Positions 34,623-43,224 of a DNA stretch of 64,000 bases are shown piece after piece. The notes under the pieces were generated by a model. The model was not told where the DNA came from and ran no database searches. It saw only the letters and a list, made by a program, of their open reading frames with translations. Each line of letters opens with the position of its first letter. Position 1 is the stretch's first letter. The position numbers were made by a program, and so were the translations under genes. The DNA lies in NCBI RefSeq assembly GCF_016908415.1, contig NZ_JAFBDW010000002.1:248001-312000 (forward strand), written 5' to 3'. The stretch is from Caldicoprobacter guelmensis. Lineage in GTDB: Bacteria; Bacillota; Clostridia; Caldicoprobacterales; Caldicoprobacteraceae.

Positions 34623-34979
34623 ATGAAAGTATCGCAAATGGTCGAGGCTTTATGCCTTAAGGTATTGGCAGGAGAAAAATTTTTGGAACGAGAGGTATCA
34701 AGCGGTTATTGCTGTGACCTTTTGAGCAGGGTGATGGCAAAAGGGGAAAAAGGAATGGCGTGGATTACCGTGCAGACGCACATGAATGTAGTGGCTGTGG
34801 CTGCATTAATTGAGATGGCTTGTGTAATAATCCCCGAAGGCATAGAGGTGGAACGCAAGGTCTTGGACAAGGCAGAAGAAGAAGGGGTAATAGTGCTTTC
34901 GTCTAATTTAACGGCTTTTGAGCTGGTGGGAAAATTGTATCAAATGGGCATTGTGCCTGTGCGCAACGATGCGAGCTGA
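34623..34979 (+). CDS. DRTGG-domain protein 2
   Basis: A 118-aa single DRTGG domain, paralogous to the gene at 32491: both start with a short helix (VEALCLKVLAGEKFLEREVSS) and end with a FELVGKLYQMGI-like helix. It follows the HydS-like gene by 6 bases with AGGAGTGA before ATG. The pair of DRTGG proteins flanking the RsbT-like ATPase and HydS-like gene makes a symmetric module. Function is unknown. Confidence 0.8.
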   Translation: MKVSQMVEALCLKVLAGEKFLEREVSSGYCCDLLSRVMAKGEKGMAWITVQTHMNVVAVAALIEMACVIIPEGIEVERKVLDKAEEEGVIVLSSNLTAFELVGKLYQMGIVPVRNDAS

Positions 34980-35055
34980 AGCAAAGGTAAGATGTGGCTT
35001 TTGATCCGCCTTTGTCTCTTAAGACAAACTTTTATTTTTTTGAGGGGAAACTATG

Positions 35056-35760
35056 ATGAAAATAGCGGTGGACCTTCATATACACTCGGCGCTGTCCCCT
35101 TGTGCCGATGATGACATGACCCCAAACAACATCGTTAACATGGCTATTTTAAAGGGGCTTGATGTGATAGCCGTAACTGACCACAACAGCTGTGACAACG
35201 TTAAGGCCGTCATGAATGTTGCTGACGGCCGTATTTTGGTATTGCCGGGTATGGAGGTTCAGACAAAAGAAGAGGTTCATTTGCTGTGCTATTTTGAAAA
35301 TTTACAGAATCTGCTTGATTTTGACGCGTATATACGTAATTTTATGCCTTGGATACCAAATGTACCAGAGATTTTTGGGAATCAGTATATAATGGATGAA
35401 AAGGATCAAATCATAGGCCAGAGAGAGGATTTGTTGCTTTCATCTGTTGAATTATCGGTTGAACAGGTAGTATATCAGGTTTTGCAAAGAAAAGGGATTG
35501 TTGTGCCAGCTCATGTCGACCGCACTTCCTACAGCATCATTTCTCAGCTCGGTTTTATCCCTACAAACTTGCCCTTTAAGGTTTTAGAATTTTCGAAGTT
35601 TGACACGAATTACACAATGTATTTTCGAGAATACAAGCGAGTTTATTCATCGGATGCTCATCAATTGGGCCAAATACTTGAAAGAAGAATGTTAATAGAC
35701 GTATATAATGTATCATTAGCTGCTGTTATACAGTGGTTTAAAGATTTATCTGTTGTTTAA
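35056..35760 (+). CDS. PHP-domain metal phosphoesterase
   Basis: A 234-aa protein of the polymerase-and-histidinol-phosphatase fold. Metal-ligand motifs are DLHIHSALSPCADDD near the N terminus, VTDHNSCDN, HVDRTSYS and YSSDAHQLG. Members cleave phosphate esters such as nucleoside 3',5'-bisphosphates; this one is a variant that accompanies hydrogenase operons in Clostridia. Two adjacent ATGs (35053, 35056) follow GAGGGG. It ends the sensory block before a 240-base gap with a new promoter. Confidence 0.85.
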   Translation: MKIAVDLHIHSALSPCADDDMTPNNIVNMAILKGLDVIAVTDHNSCDNVKAVMNVADGRILVLPGMEVQTKEEVHLLCYFENLQNLLDFDAYIRNFMPWIPNVPEIFGNQYIMDEKDQIIGQREDLLLSSVELSVEQVVYQVLQRKGIVVPAHVDRTSYSIISQLGFIPTNLPFKVLEFSKFDTNYTMYFREYKRVYSSDAHQLGQILERRMLIDVYNVSLAAVIQWFKDLSVV

Positions 35761-35816
35761 CAGAATTAAAACAAAAAATTTTACAACAAAATTCGTTAAA
35801 ATAATAGCAAATACTC

Positions 35817-35845
35817 TTGATTGTAACGCGATTATATGAGATAAT
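35817..35845 (+). promoter_or_regulatory. Candidate internal promoter of the hydC-hydA segment
   Basis: TTGATT (35817-35822), 17-base spacer, GATAAT (35840-35845), about 160 bases before hydC. Confidence 0.5.
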
Positions 35846-36003
35846 AACTCTTGTTGAGTAGTGTTTGTAATTTGTCTGATACGGTTTAATTTTTTAATGT
35901 GTAGTCGTAGAGACATTCGTAGTATATTGGTAGCTGGTAGATGAGATATGTATTTTTGATTCAAGTCGGCGATTTATTCAATAAAGTAACAGGGGAGGGA
36001 AGT

Positions 36004-36498
36004 ATGACCATGGCGGTATCTGTTTTGACAGAGGATAAGGAAAAGTTTGAAGAATTTAAGAAGGTGATTGAGGAGTATAAAGGCAAGGAAGGACCGCTTA
36101 TGCCTATACTCCAAAAGGCCCAGGAGATATTTGGTTGCCTGTCGTTGGATGTACAAAACTATATAGCGGAGGAACTGAATATTCCAATAACTGACATTTA
36201 CGGCGTGGCCACCTTTTATGCCCAGTTCACTCTAAAGCCCAAGGGAAAGTACAAGATCGGAGTTTGTCTGGGGACGGCTTGCTATGTAAAGGGTTCGCAA
36301 AAGGTGCTGGACAAGCTGCAGGAAATCCTAAATATTAAGGTGGGGGATACCACCGACGATGGCAAGTTTACGCTTGAAGCTACGCGCTGCCTTGGAGCGT
36401 GCGGCCTGGCTCCGGTCATGATGATAAATGACCATGTATACGGTAGGCTCAAGCCGGAGGACGTGGAAGGGATAATTGCAAGATATAAGGATGAATAG
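36004..36498 (+). CDS. hydC: NADH-dependent hydrogenase subunit HydC (NuoE-like)
   Basis: A 164-aa 24-kDa-type subunit carrying one 2Fe-2S cluster, shown by the ligands CLGTACYVKGS and CLGACGLAPVM. The N-terminal helix bundle includes the LQKAQEIFGCLSLDVQNYIAEEL segment. It passes electrons within the HydABC complex. ATG 36004 behind AGGGGAGGGAAG is chosen; an upstream ATG at 35941 has no ribosome site. It is the first structural subunit gene. Confidence 0.92.
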   Translation: MTMAVSVLTEDKEKFEEFKKVIEEYKGKEGPLMPILQKAQEIFGCLSLDVQNYIAEELNIPITDIYGVATFYAQFTLKPKGKYKIGVCLGTACYVKGSQKVLDKLQEILNIKVGDTTDDGKFTLEATRCLGACGLAPVMMINDHVYGRLKPEDVEGIIARYKDE

Positions 36499-36501
36499 TG
36501 G

Positions 36502-37056
36502 ATGGAGGACATATCGCTTTATATTTTAGACTTGGTACAAAATTCCGTTGCCGCGGGAGCTACCCTTATTGAAATATCGATAACAGAGGATATACAGAAT
36601 GACAGGCTCATACTGAGTATAAAGGACAACGGTCGGGGAATGGACTCTCAAACGGTTAAAAGGGTTACTGATCCTTTCTATACGACGCGGACCACCCGAA
36701 GGGTGGGTTTGGGGTTGTCGCTTGTAGAGGCAGCTGCCCAGGCCTGCAATGGTGGGGTTTATATCTTCTCACAGCCAGGAAAAGGTACCGAGGTGAGGGT
36801 GGAGTTTGAATATCATCATATTGACCGTCCACCTTTAGGCAGCATGGAGCAGACTCTAGTGACGTTGGTTGCTTGCAATCCAACGATAGACTTTGTATAT
36901 ACCCACACCACTCCGGTAGGGAGGGTGTATTTTGATTCACGAGAGGTCCGGCAGAAGCTAGGAGAGTTGCCGATAAATCATCCCGAAGTGATTGAGTGGA
37001 TTAAGGAGTATATAAAGGAAGGCATTGATGAAATAAGCGGAGGTGGAGGAGCATGA
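36502..37056 (+). CDS. Histidine-kinase-type ATP-binding protein without H-box
   Basis: A 184-aa GHKL ATPase. The N box is LDLVQNSVAAGATLIEI, the G1 box DNGRGMD and the G2 region RRVGLGLSLVEAAAQACNGG. There is no dimerisation His or sensor domain. It is embedded between hydC and the 2Fe-2S gene, an arrangement known from Clostridial and Thermotoga hydrogenase operons. The substrate could be a protein kinase target or a conformational partner of the hydrogenase; it is not known. Confidence 0.85.
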   Translation: MEDISLYILDLVQNSVAAGATLIEISITEDIQNDRLILSIKDNGRGMDSQTVKRVTDPFYTTRTTRRVGLGLSLVEAAAQACNGGVYIFSQPGKGTEVRVEFEYHHIDRPPLGSMEQTLVTLVACNPTIDFVYTHTTPVGRVYFDSREVRQKLGELPINHPEVIEWIKEYIKEGIDEISGGGGA

Positions 37057-37424
37057 AAACTTTAAAGGAATTAGAGGAAATCAGACAGCGGGCCTTGGAG
37101 TCCGTTAATTTAAGAAAAGAAAGGAACGGTACCAGAGTAGTTGTTGGAATGGGGACGTGCGGTATTGCAGCTGGCGCAAGGCCAGTGCTTTTGGCATTTT
37201 TAGAAGAGGTAAAAAAGCGAAATCTTCAAGATGTTATAGTGACTCAAACCGGTTGTATAGGGGTATGCCGTCTGGAACCCATGGCAGAGGTCTACAGGCC
37301 CGGTGAAGAGAAGGTCACCTATGTGAAGCTTACCCCTGAAAAGGTGAGGCGGATTGTAGCAGAGCATATTGTAAACGGTAGGCCGGTTACCGAGTTCACC
37401 ATAGGTGCGGCTGATCAGCAATGA
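37053..37424 (+). CDS. 2Fe-2S thioredoxin-like ferredoxin (HndB-like)
   Basis: A 123-aa thioredoxin-like 2Fe-2S protein. Cluster ligands are seen in GMGTCGIAAGA and TQTGCIGVCRLEP. It starts within the end of the ATPase gene (ATGA) behind GGAGGTGGAGG, and precedes hydB by 24 bases. Such proteins are found as HndB in NADP-reducing hydrogenases and act as an extra electron-carrying subunit. Confidence 0.88.
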   Translation: MKTLKELEEIRQRALESVNLRKERNGTRVVVGMGTCGIAAGARPVLLAFLEEVKKRNLQDVIVTQTGCIGVCRLEPMAEVYRPGEEKVTYVKLTPEKVRRIVAEHIVNGRPVTEFTIGAADQQ

Positions 37425-37448
37425 TGTGTTTGGGAGGAGGTAGATAAC

Positions 37449-39245
37449 ATGGAACTGTATCGCGCTCATGTATTGGTATGTGGGGGGACAGGGTGCACAT
37501 CATCAGGTTCTCCAGCTATTATAGATAAATTTAACGAAGAGCTTGAAAAACACAACATAAAGAACGAGGTGAAAGTGGTAAGGACAGGGTGTTTTGGTCT
37601 GTGCGAAGTCGGCCCTGTAGTGATAGTTTATCCCGAGGGCGCTTTTTATAGCCGCGTCAAAGCAGAAGATGTGCCCGAAATAGTCGAGGAGCACCTGGTT
37701 AAAGGTAGGATTGTAAAGCGACTTTTGTATCACGACAGCATAGCACAAGACCAGACCATCAAATCGCTTGACGAGGTTGGATTCTATAAAAAGCAGATGA
37801 GGATAGCTCTAAGGAATTGCGGTATTATAGACCCTGAGAATATAGAAGAGTATATTGCCATGGATGGGTATAAGGCTCTGGCTAAGGTGCTCACCGAGAT
37901 GACGCCTGAACAGGTGATAGAGGTTGTTAAGGCGTCTGGCTTGAGGGGTAGAGGAGGTGCAGGGTTCCCAACAGGACTTAAATGGGAATTCACAAGGAAG
38001 GCGCCGGGGGATAAGAAGTATGTCTGCTGCAACGCTGACGAAGGAGACCCTGGTGCTTTTATGGATCGAAGCATCCTTGAGGGTGACCCACATAGCGTCA
38101 TTGAGGCCATGGCCATTGCAGGATACGCTGTGGGTGCTGACCAGGGTTATATTTACGTGCGTGCAGAGTATCCGATAGCTGTTAAGCGATTGACTATAGC
38201 CATAGCACAGGCCAGGGAATATGGATTGCTGGGGAAAGACATATTTGGAACCGGATTTAACTTTGATATAGAGTTACGCCTTGGAGCGGGTGCGTTTGTG
38301 TGCGGTGAGGAGACCGCTCTCATGGCTTCTATCGAGGGCAAGAGGGGTGAGCCCAGGCCCAGGCCACCATTCCCGGCCATCAAAGGGGTATTCTCCAAGC
38401 CCACCCTTCTCAACAACGTTGAGACCTATGCGAACATTCCGCCTATAATCCTTAAAGGGCCTGAGTGGTTTAGCTCTATTGGTACCGAGAGGAGCAAGGG
38501 GACCAAAGTATTCGCCCTGGGCGGGAAGATCAATAATACCGGCTTGGTGGAGGTACCAATGGGTACAACCCTCCGTGAAATCGTATACGACATCGGTGGT
38601 GGGATCCCGGGCGGCAAGAAGTTTAAAGCTGCTCAAACGGGCGGTCCGTCTGGTGGTTGTATACCCGCCCAACATCTGGATACCCCTATCGATTACGAAT
38701 CTCTCATACAAATTGGGTCTATGATGGGGTCGGGTGGCCTTATCATAATGGACGAGGATACCTGTATGGTGGATATTGCCAGGTTCTTCCTTGACTTTAC
38801 GGTGAGCGAGTCATGTGGCAAGTGTCCGCCCTGCCGCATAGGGACTAAGAGAATGTTGGAAATACTGGACAGGATAGTCAGCGGTAAGGGACAGGAAGGG
38901 GATATAGAAAAGCTAGAGCTTCTTGCGAAGAACATTAAAGCCGCTGCCTTGTGCGGTTTGGGACAAACGGCGCCTAATCCGGTGCTCAGCACCATACGCT
39001 ATTTCAGAGACGAGTACGAAGCTCATATAAAGGAGAAGAGATGCCCTGCTGGCGTTTGCCAGGCGCTGTTGCGCTATGTCATTATTGCTGAGCTGTGTAA
39101 GGGTTGTGGGCTGTGTGCTAGGAATTGTCCAGTGGGTGCTATATCCGGTGAGCGCAAGAAGCCTTATAGCATAGATGCCGATAAGTGTATTAAGTGCGGC
39201 GTATGCATTGAGAAATGTCCGTTTAATGCCATCAAAAAGCAGTAG
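37449..39245 (+). CDS. hydB: Bifurcating hydrogenase subunit HydB (NuoF-like, flavin and NAD)
   Basis: A 598-aa subunit. An N-terminal 2Fe-2S thioredoxin fold (CGGTGCTSSG, TGCFGLCEVGP) is followed by the NuoF core with the NADH site GLRGRGGAGFPTGLKW, the FMN site CNADEGDPGAFMDRS and GAGAYVCGEETAL-like GAGAFVCGEETAL. The 4Fe-4S ligands ESCGKCPPCRIGTK follow, then a C-terminal two-cluster ferredoxin domain (CKGCGLCARNCP, CIKCGVCIEKCP). It couples NAD+ and ferredoxin with H2 chemistry in electron bifurcation. A strong GGGAGGAGGT precedes ATG. Confidence 0.95.
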   Translation: MELYRAHVLVCGGTGCTSSGSPAIIDKFNEELEKHNIKNEVKVVRTGCFGLCEVGPVVIVYPEGAFYSRVKAEDVPEIVEEHLVKGRIVKRLLYHDSIAQDQTIKSLDEVGFYKKQMRIALRNCGIIDPENIEEYIAMDGYKALAKVLTEMTPEQVIEVVKASGLRGRGGAGFPTGLKWEFTRKAPGDKKYVCCNADEGDPGAFMDRSILEGDPHSVIEAMAIAGYAVGADQGYIYVRAEYPIAVKRLTIAIAQAREYGLLGKDIFGTGFNFDIELRLGAGAFVCGEETALMASIEGKRGEPRPRPPFPAIKGVFSKPTLLNNVETYANIPPIILKGPEWFSSIGTERSKGTKVFALGGKINNTGLVEVPMGTTLREIVYDIGGGIPGGKKFKAAQTGGPSGGCIPAQHLDTPIDYESLIQIGSMMGSGGLIIMDEDTCMVDIARFFLDFTVSESCGKCPPCRIGTKRMLEILDRIVSGKGQEGDIEKLELLAKNIKAAALCGLGQTAPNPVLSTIRYFRDEYEAHIKEKRCPAGVCQALLRYVIIAELCKGCGLCARNCPVGAISGERKKPYSIDADKCIKCGVCIEKCPFNAIKKQ

Positions 39246-39277
39246 ACGCATCTTTGAAGGGAAAGGAAGTGAGAGAC

Positions 39278-41020
39278 ATGAGAATGGTCAAAGTTACTAT
39301 AGACGGTATTCAGGTTGAGGTTCCAGAGGGGAGCACAGTTCTGGAAGCTGCTCGCCTTGCAAATATAGATATACCAACGTTGTGTTATTTGAAGGGGATC
39401 AACGAAATTGGGGCTTGCAGGATGTGCGTTGTAGAAGTGAAGGGTGCTAGGGCCCTGCAGGCTGCCTGTGTATATCCGGTTTCGGATGGAATGGAGATAA
39501 AAACTAATACGCCTGCTGTACGTGAAGCCAGAAAGGTGAACCTGGAGCTCATTTTATCCAATCATGACCGGAATTGTTTAACTTGCGTGCGTAACCAAAA
39601 TTGTGAGCTTCAGGAGCTGGCGCAAAAGCTGGGCGTAAATGAGATACGTTTTGAGGGAGAGCGCATCAATTATCCGCTTGATGACTTTTCGCCTTCAATA
39701 GTGCGCGACCCCAACAAGTGTATCTTGTGCCGTCGCTGCGTATCGGTGTGCCGAAACGTGCAGGGCATAGGCGTAATCGGCGTGAGCGAGCGAGGTTTTG
39801 ATACAATCGTTTCGCCGGTATTTGGTATGAGCCTCAAGGATGTGCCTTGTATATACTGTGGCCAGTGCATTGAAGCCTGTCCCGTAGGGGCCCTCAAAGA
39901 AAAGGACGACACCGAAAAAGTATGGAATGCTATCAACAACCCTGACCTGTTTGTGGTGGTACAGACAGCTCCGGCGGTACGCGTGGCTCTGGGAGAAGAG
40001 TTTGGCATGGAGATGGGCACCATCGTAAAAGGTAAAATGGTAGCTGCTCTAAAGCGGCTGGGCTTTGATAAGGTGTTTGATACCGATTTTGGAGCCGATT
40101 TGACTATAATGGAAGAGGGAACCGAGCTTCTTAATAGGCTTAAGAGCGGAGGAAAACTCCCGCTGATCACCTCATGCAGCCCAGGATGGGTTAAGTACTG
40201 TGAACACTATTTCCCAGAGTTTCTGGATAACCTCTCCACATGTAAATCGCCTCATGAAATGGTGGGTGCCCTGATTAAGTCCTATTATGCAGAAAAGAAT
40301 GGCATTGACCCGTCGAAGATATTCGTGGTGTCGATAATGCCGTGTACCGCTAAGAAGTTTGAGGCCCAGCGTCCCGAGCTTAGTGCGACAGGTTATCCCG
40401 ATGTCGATGTTGTGCTAACCACCAGAGAGCTGGCGCGGATGATCAAACAGGCAGGCATAGATTTTGTAAACCTTCCTGATGAGGAGTATGACCCCTTCTT
40501 TGGCGATTCTACTGGTGCCGGCGTCATATTTGGAGCAACCGGTGGCGTGATGGAGGCAGCTTTAAGGACGGTGGCTGAGATTGTCACTGGTAAGCCATTG
40601 GACAACATCGAAATAACTGAAGTACGAGGACTGGAAGGAGTAAAGGAAGCCGAGATTTCTCTGGGAGACATGACGATAAGGGCGGCGGTGGCCCATGGTA
40701 CTGCCAACGCAAAAGCGCTTCTTGAAAAAGTAAAATCTGGAGAGAAGGAATACCACTTTATAGAGATAATGGCCTGCCCTGGTGGATGCGTCAACGGAGG
40801 CGGTCAGCCAATAGTCAAGGCCAAAGAGAGGATGGATGTAGATCCAAGGCAGGTAAGGGCATCTGCCATATATCAGGAAGATAGAAATCTGCCGCTTAGG
40901 AAGTCCCATGAGAATCCCTCGGTAAAGAGGCTGTATGAGGAGTATTTGGGATATCCCAATAGCCATAAAGCTCATGAACTGTTGCATACCCATTATATAC
41001 CCAGGAAAAAGTATTTGTGA
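39278..41020 (+). CDS. hydA: [FeFe]-hydrogenase catalytic subunit HydA
   Basis: A 580-aa enzyme that makes or oxidises H2 in the HydABC complex. The N-terminal 2Fe-2S domain (GACRMCVVEV) is followed by the His-ligated cluster region HDRNCLTCVRNQNCELQ, two 4Fe-4S motifs (CILCRRCVSVCR, CIYCGQCIEACP), and the H-cluster loops TSCSPGWVKYC, MPCTAKKFE and MACPGGCVNGGGQP. A short small-subunit-like tail (RKSHENPSVKRLYEEYLG) closes it. ATG 39278 with AAAGGAAG upstream is chosen; TTG 39254 would add eight residues. It is the last gene before a terminator. Confidence 0.96.
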   Translation: MRMVKVTIDGIQVEVPEGSTVLEAARLANIDIPTLCYLKGINEIGACRMCVVEVKGARALQAACVYPVSDGMEIKTNTPAVREARKVNLELILSNHDRNCLTCVRNQNCELQELAQKLGVNEIRFEGERINYPLDDFSPSIVRDPNKCILCRRCVSVCRNVQGIGVIGVSERGFDTIVSPVFGMSLKDVPCIYCGQCIEACPVGALKEKDDTEKVWNAINNPDLFVVVQTAPAVRVALGEEFGMEMGTIVKGKMVAALKRLGFDKVFDTDFGADLTIMEEGTELLNRLKSGGKLPLITSCSPGWVKYCEHYFPEFLDNLSTCKSPHEMVGALIKSYYAEKNGIDPSKIFVVSIMPCTAKKFEAQRPELSATGYPDVDVVLTTRELARMIKQAGIDFVNLPDEEYDPFFGDSTGAGVIFGATGGVMEAALRTVAEIVTGKPLDNIEITEVRGLEGVKEAEISLGDMTIRAAVAHGTANAKALLEKVKSGEKEYHFIEIMACPGGCVNGGGQPIVKAKERMDVDPRQVRASAIYQEDRNLPLRKSHENPSVKRLYEEYLGYPNSHKAHELLHTHYIPRKKYL

Positions 41021-41048
41021 TGTTAAACTGAGTTGATGAAGCGACAAG

Positions 41049-41097
41049 ATGGGCCTTGACCGGGTAAGGTACCGGGAAAGGCTCATTTTTTATTTTT
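41049..41097 (+). terminator. Terminator of the hydrogenase operon
   Basis: ATGGGCCTT pairs with AAGGCTCAT (one G-U) around an inner GC-rich arm, followed by a long T run. The remaining gap to 41320 is AT-rich with no gene visible. Confidence 0.8.
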
Positions 41098-41320
41098 ATG
41101 AGTTTTCTTGAGCAGTGCTATAAATTGTATAGTGAAAGGTAAAGCTAGTTTCCGTTGCTTTGAGGCAGTATAGAAACGTATGTACGGCGTGAGGGCTAAG
41201 GGATAACCATATCTTTAATACTCGAAATTAATAATTAAAATACAAATTTAAAATACTTAACAAATCGATGCAATTATATTAAAAAATTAAACAAACATAT
41301 TAAAAATATTAAATCAAGCA

Positions 41321-41349
41321 TTGACATTTTTAATCTTTAAAGATATAAT
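41321..41349 (+). promoter_or_regulatory. Perfect consensus SigA promoter
   Basis: TTGACA, 17-base spacer, TATAAT, 48 bases before the DUF2089 gene. Both hexamers are full consensus, so expression should be strong unless repressed. Confidence 0.88.
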
Positions 41350-41397
41350 GGGAATCAGAAGAGAGAAAATTTGACTTACTTATAGGAGGAGTGGCAA

Positions 41398-41775
41398 TTG
41401 CAGCACAATATCATAACGATATGTGCGGTGTGTGGCACCAAGCTAGAAGTGACGGAATTGCATTGCTGTAGGTGCGATACCACATATAAAGGGCATTTTA
41501 AGCTAGATAAATTCAGTTACTTAACGCCGGAACAGAAATATTTCATTGAGGTATTTCTAAAATGTAGGGGTAACATAAAAGAAGTGGAAAAGGAACTCAA
41601 TATTTCATACCCAACTGTTCGTAGCAAACTTGATGATGTTATTTGTAGTCTGGGCTACGATGTTGGTGGCAATGAAAAAAAGCAGACCAACAAAAGAGAG
41701 GTTTTGGAGCTACTGAGCCAAGGGGTGATTACCTACGAAGAGGCAATAAAGATGATGAAAGAGAACAGTAAATAA
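41398..41775 (+). CDS. DUF2089 family regulatory protein
   Basis: A 125-aa protein with an N-terminal zinc ribbon (CAVCGTKLEV, CCRCDTTY) and a helix-turn-helix-like part (FIEVFLKCRGNIKEVEKELNISYPTVRSKLDDVI). A C-terminal short helical SHOCT-like segment (VLELLSQGVITYEEAIKMM) follows. The family is predicted to bind DNA and to control the small proteins encoded behind it. TTG start behind AGGAGG. It heads the three-gene unit DUF2089-SHOCT-SHOCT. Confidence 0.85.
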   Translation: MQHNIITICAVCGTKLEVTELHCCRCDTTYKGHFKLDKFSYLTPEQKYFIEVFLKCRGNIKEVEKELNISYPTVRSKLDDVICSLGYDVGGNEKKQTNKREVLELLSQGVITYEEAIKMMKENSK

Positions 41776-41798
41776 ATTAATGAAAGGATGGGATGGGC

Positions 41799-42188
41799 AT
41801 GATGAAAGAAGAAATAAGAAAGATTTTAAAGATGGTAGAGGAGAAGAAGATTACTGCAGAGGAGGCCGAAAAACTTATTGATATGATTGAGCCAGAAAAC
41901 ACAGGTCTAACACAGTATGATTCAAGCTCAAATGGAAATTACGAGAAATTTTTGAGGGTTAAAGTGGTTGAAAACGGGGCTAATAAAGTGAATGTAAATA
42001 TTCCGCTCTCATTAATTGAGGTGGGGTTAAAACTGGGGACACAGGTTGGGGCACAATTTGAGCCCAAATTGGAAGCTTTGAAGAATATTGATTTTAACGA
42101 GATTATACAGTCTATTAAAAATGGAGCACAAGGAAAGCTTGTCGAAATAGAAGATGATGAGACTTATGTAAGCGTTGTAGTTGAATGA
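41799..42188 (+). CDS. SHOCT-like domain protein 1
   Basis: A 129-aa protein. The N terminus is a short helical SHOCT-like motif (ILKMVEEKKITAEEAEKLIDMI) and the rest is a beta-rich region (FLRVKVVENGANKVNVNIPLSLIEVGLKLG). The pattern resembles YvlB-like and DUF2089-associated proteins, proposed to act at the membrane or in regulation. It lies 23 bases after DUF2089. No catalytic residues are seen. Function unknown. Confidence 0.65.
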   Translation: MMKEEIRKILKMVEEKKITAEEAEKLIDMIEPENTGLTQYDSSSNGNYEKFLRVKVVENGANKVNVNIPLSLIEVGLKLGTQVGAQFEPKLEALKNIDFNEIIQSIKNGAQGKLVEIEDDETYVSVVVE

Positions 42189-42227
42189 CGTCTGAATTGA
42201 GAAAAGTTTATTTGAGGATGATAGAAA

Positions 42228-42611
42228 ATGGTTGACATTGAGATTTTAGATAGACTGGATAAAGGACAAATTGATTTTAATGAAGCCTTTACTTTGATGA
42301 AAAGGAATCGGGAAGCTGTAAATACTGCTAAGGGACATTTTTTAAAGATCAACATTAAGGATGGAGAACGATGTTTCCCTATAGTGATACCGTTGTTTTT
42401 GCTCAAATCAGGTTTTTCATTGAGCAAAGCAGTAATTAGACTTATTCCAAAGGATAAACGAAATGATAAATTGGAAGAGGTATGCAGGATTTTAGACAAA
42501 ATAGAAGGAAGAGATATAAAGAGATTGGTTGATGCTTTGAGACGGTGTAGATCATATCCTTTGGTTCGAGTAGAAGATGGTAATACTTTTGTGGATATAA
42601 GTGTTATATAA
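42228..42611 (+). CDS. SHOCT-like domain protein 2
   Basis: A 127-aa paralogue of the preceding gene: the helical motif ILDRLDKGQIDFNEAFTLMK precedes a beta-rich region (FLKINIKDGERCFPIVIPLFLLKSG) and ends VRVEDGNTFVDISVI, matching the end VEIEDDETYVSVVVE of its neighbour. A duplication followed by divergence is likely. It is the last gene before a terminator. Function unknown. Confidence 0.65.
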   Translation: MVDIEILDRLDKGQIDFNEAFTLMKRNREAVNTAKGHFLKINIKDGERCFPIVIPLFLLKSGFSLSKAVIRLIPKDKRNDKLEEVCRILDKIEGRDIKRLVDALRRCRSYPLVRVEDGNTFVDISVI

Positions 42612-42663
42612 TTTCCTCATCAAAACGTCGTGTTTTGGAAAGATATATTATTTTTGAGAGATT

Positions 42664-42695
42664 AAAAAGCCTTTTTAAAGGCTTTTTATTTTTTA
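42664..42695 (+). terminator. Rho-independent terminator of the DUF2089 operon
   Basis: AAAAAGCCT pairs with AGGCTTTTT, followed by TATTTTTT. Confidence 0.85.
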
Positions 42696-42753
42696 CAAGC
42701 TATATAGGATGAAACAAAAAACCAAGAATATTACAGATTGGCTACTTAACAAA

Positions 42754-42807
42754 TTGCATACACTACACTACAAATGTAGAATATAGGTAAGCATTCTACA
42801 TTTGTGG
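42754..42807 (+). promoter_or_regulatory. blaI promoter with two BlaI/MecI-type operators
   Basis: TTGCAT (42754-42759), 17-base spacer, TAGAAT (42777-42782). Operator 1 is CTACAAATGTAG (42768-42779), a perfect TACA-N2-TGTA dyad that overlaps the -10. Operator 2 is CTACATTTGTGG (42796-42807), a slightly weaker copy. Autorepression by the adjacent BlaI-like protein is likely. Confidence 0.85.
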
Positions 42808-42816
42808 GGTGGTTTT

Positions 42817-43224
42817 ATGAAGAAAATTCCTAGCATTGGCAAAGCCGAATGGCAGGTAATGAACGTTTTGTGGGAAAAGGGGGAGGCCACTTTTTCTGAA
42901 ATAAGATTAGCACTTAAAGAGCATAGCTGGTCTCAGACCACCATTCACACCATGCTCACCAGGCTTATCAAAAAAGGAGTAGTAGCAATAAAGGAAGGCA
43001 TATCGCCGTATGTATTCTATCCGCTTGTGTCCAGGGAAGAATGTAGAAAGCATGAAACTTTTTCATTTCTTAAGAGGGTGTATAATGGCTCCGTAAAACT
43101 TTTTCTGGCAAATTTTGTTAATGATGTAGAGCTCAGCGATAGGGAAATTGATGAACTCCTTAAGGTGCTTGAAAAGTGTAAGGCCACTCAATACCCAGGT
43201 GAAGGAGAGAATGACAATGCTTGA
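42817..43224 (+). CDS. BlaI/MecI/CopY family repressor
   Basis: A 135-aa winged-helix repressor. Family features are GKAEWQVMNVLWEKGEATFSEI, the recognition helix region SWSQTTIHTMLTRLIKKGVV and the C-terminal dimerisation helices (LFLANFVNDVELSDREIDELLKVL). ATG 42817 with GGGGTGG upstream is the start. In intact systems a BlaR1/MecR1 sensor cleaves this repressor on beta-lactam binding. The downstream partner is broken here, and no beta-lactamase gene is seen, so the targets are unknown. Confidence 0.93.
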   Translation: MKKIPSIGKAEWQVMNVLWEKGEATFSEIRLALKEHSWSQTTIHTMLTRLIKKGVVAIKEGISPYVFYPLVSREECRKHETFSFLKRVYNGSVKLFLANFVNDVELSDREIDELLKVLEKCKATQYPGEGENDNA

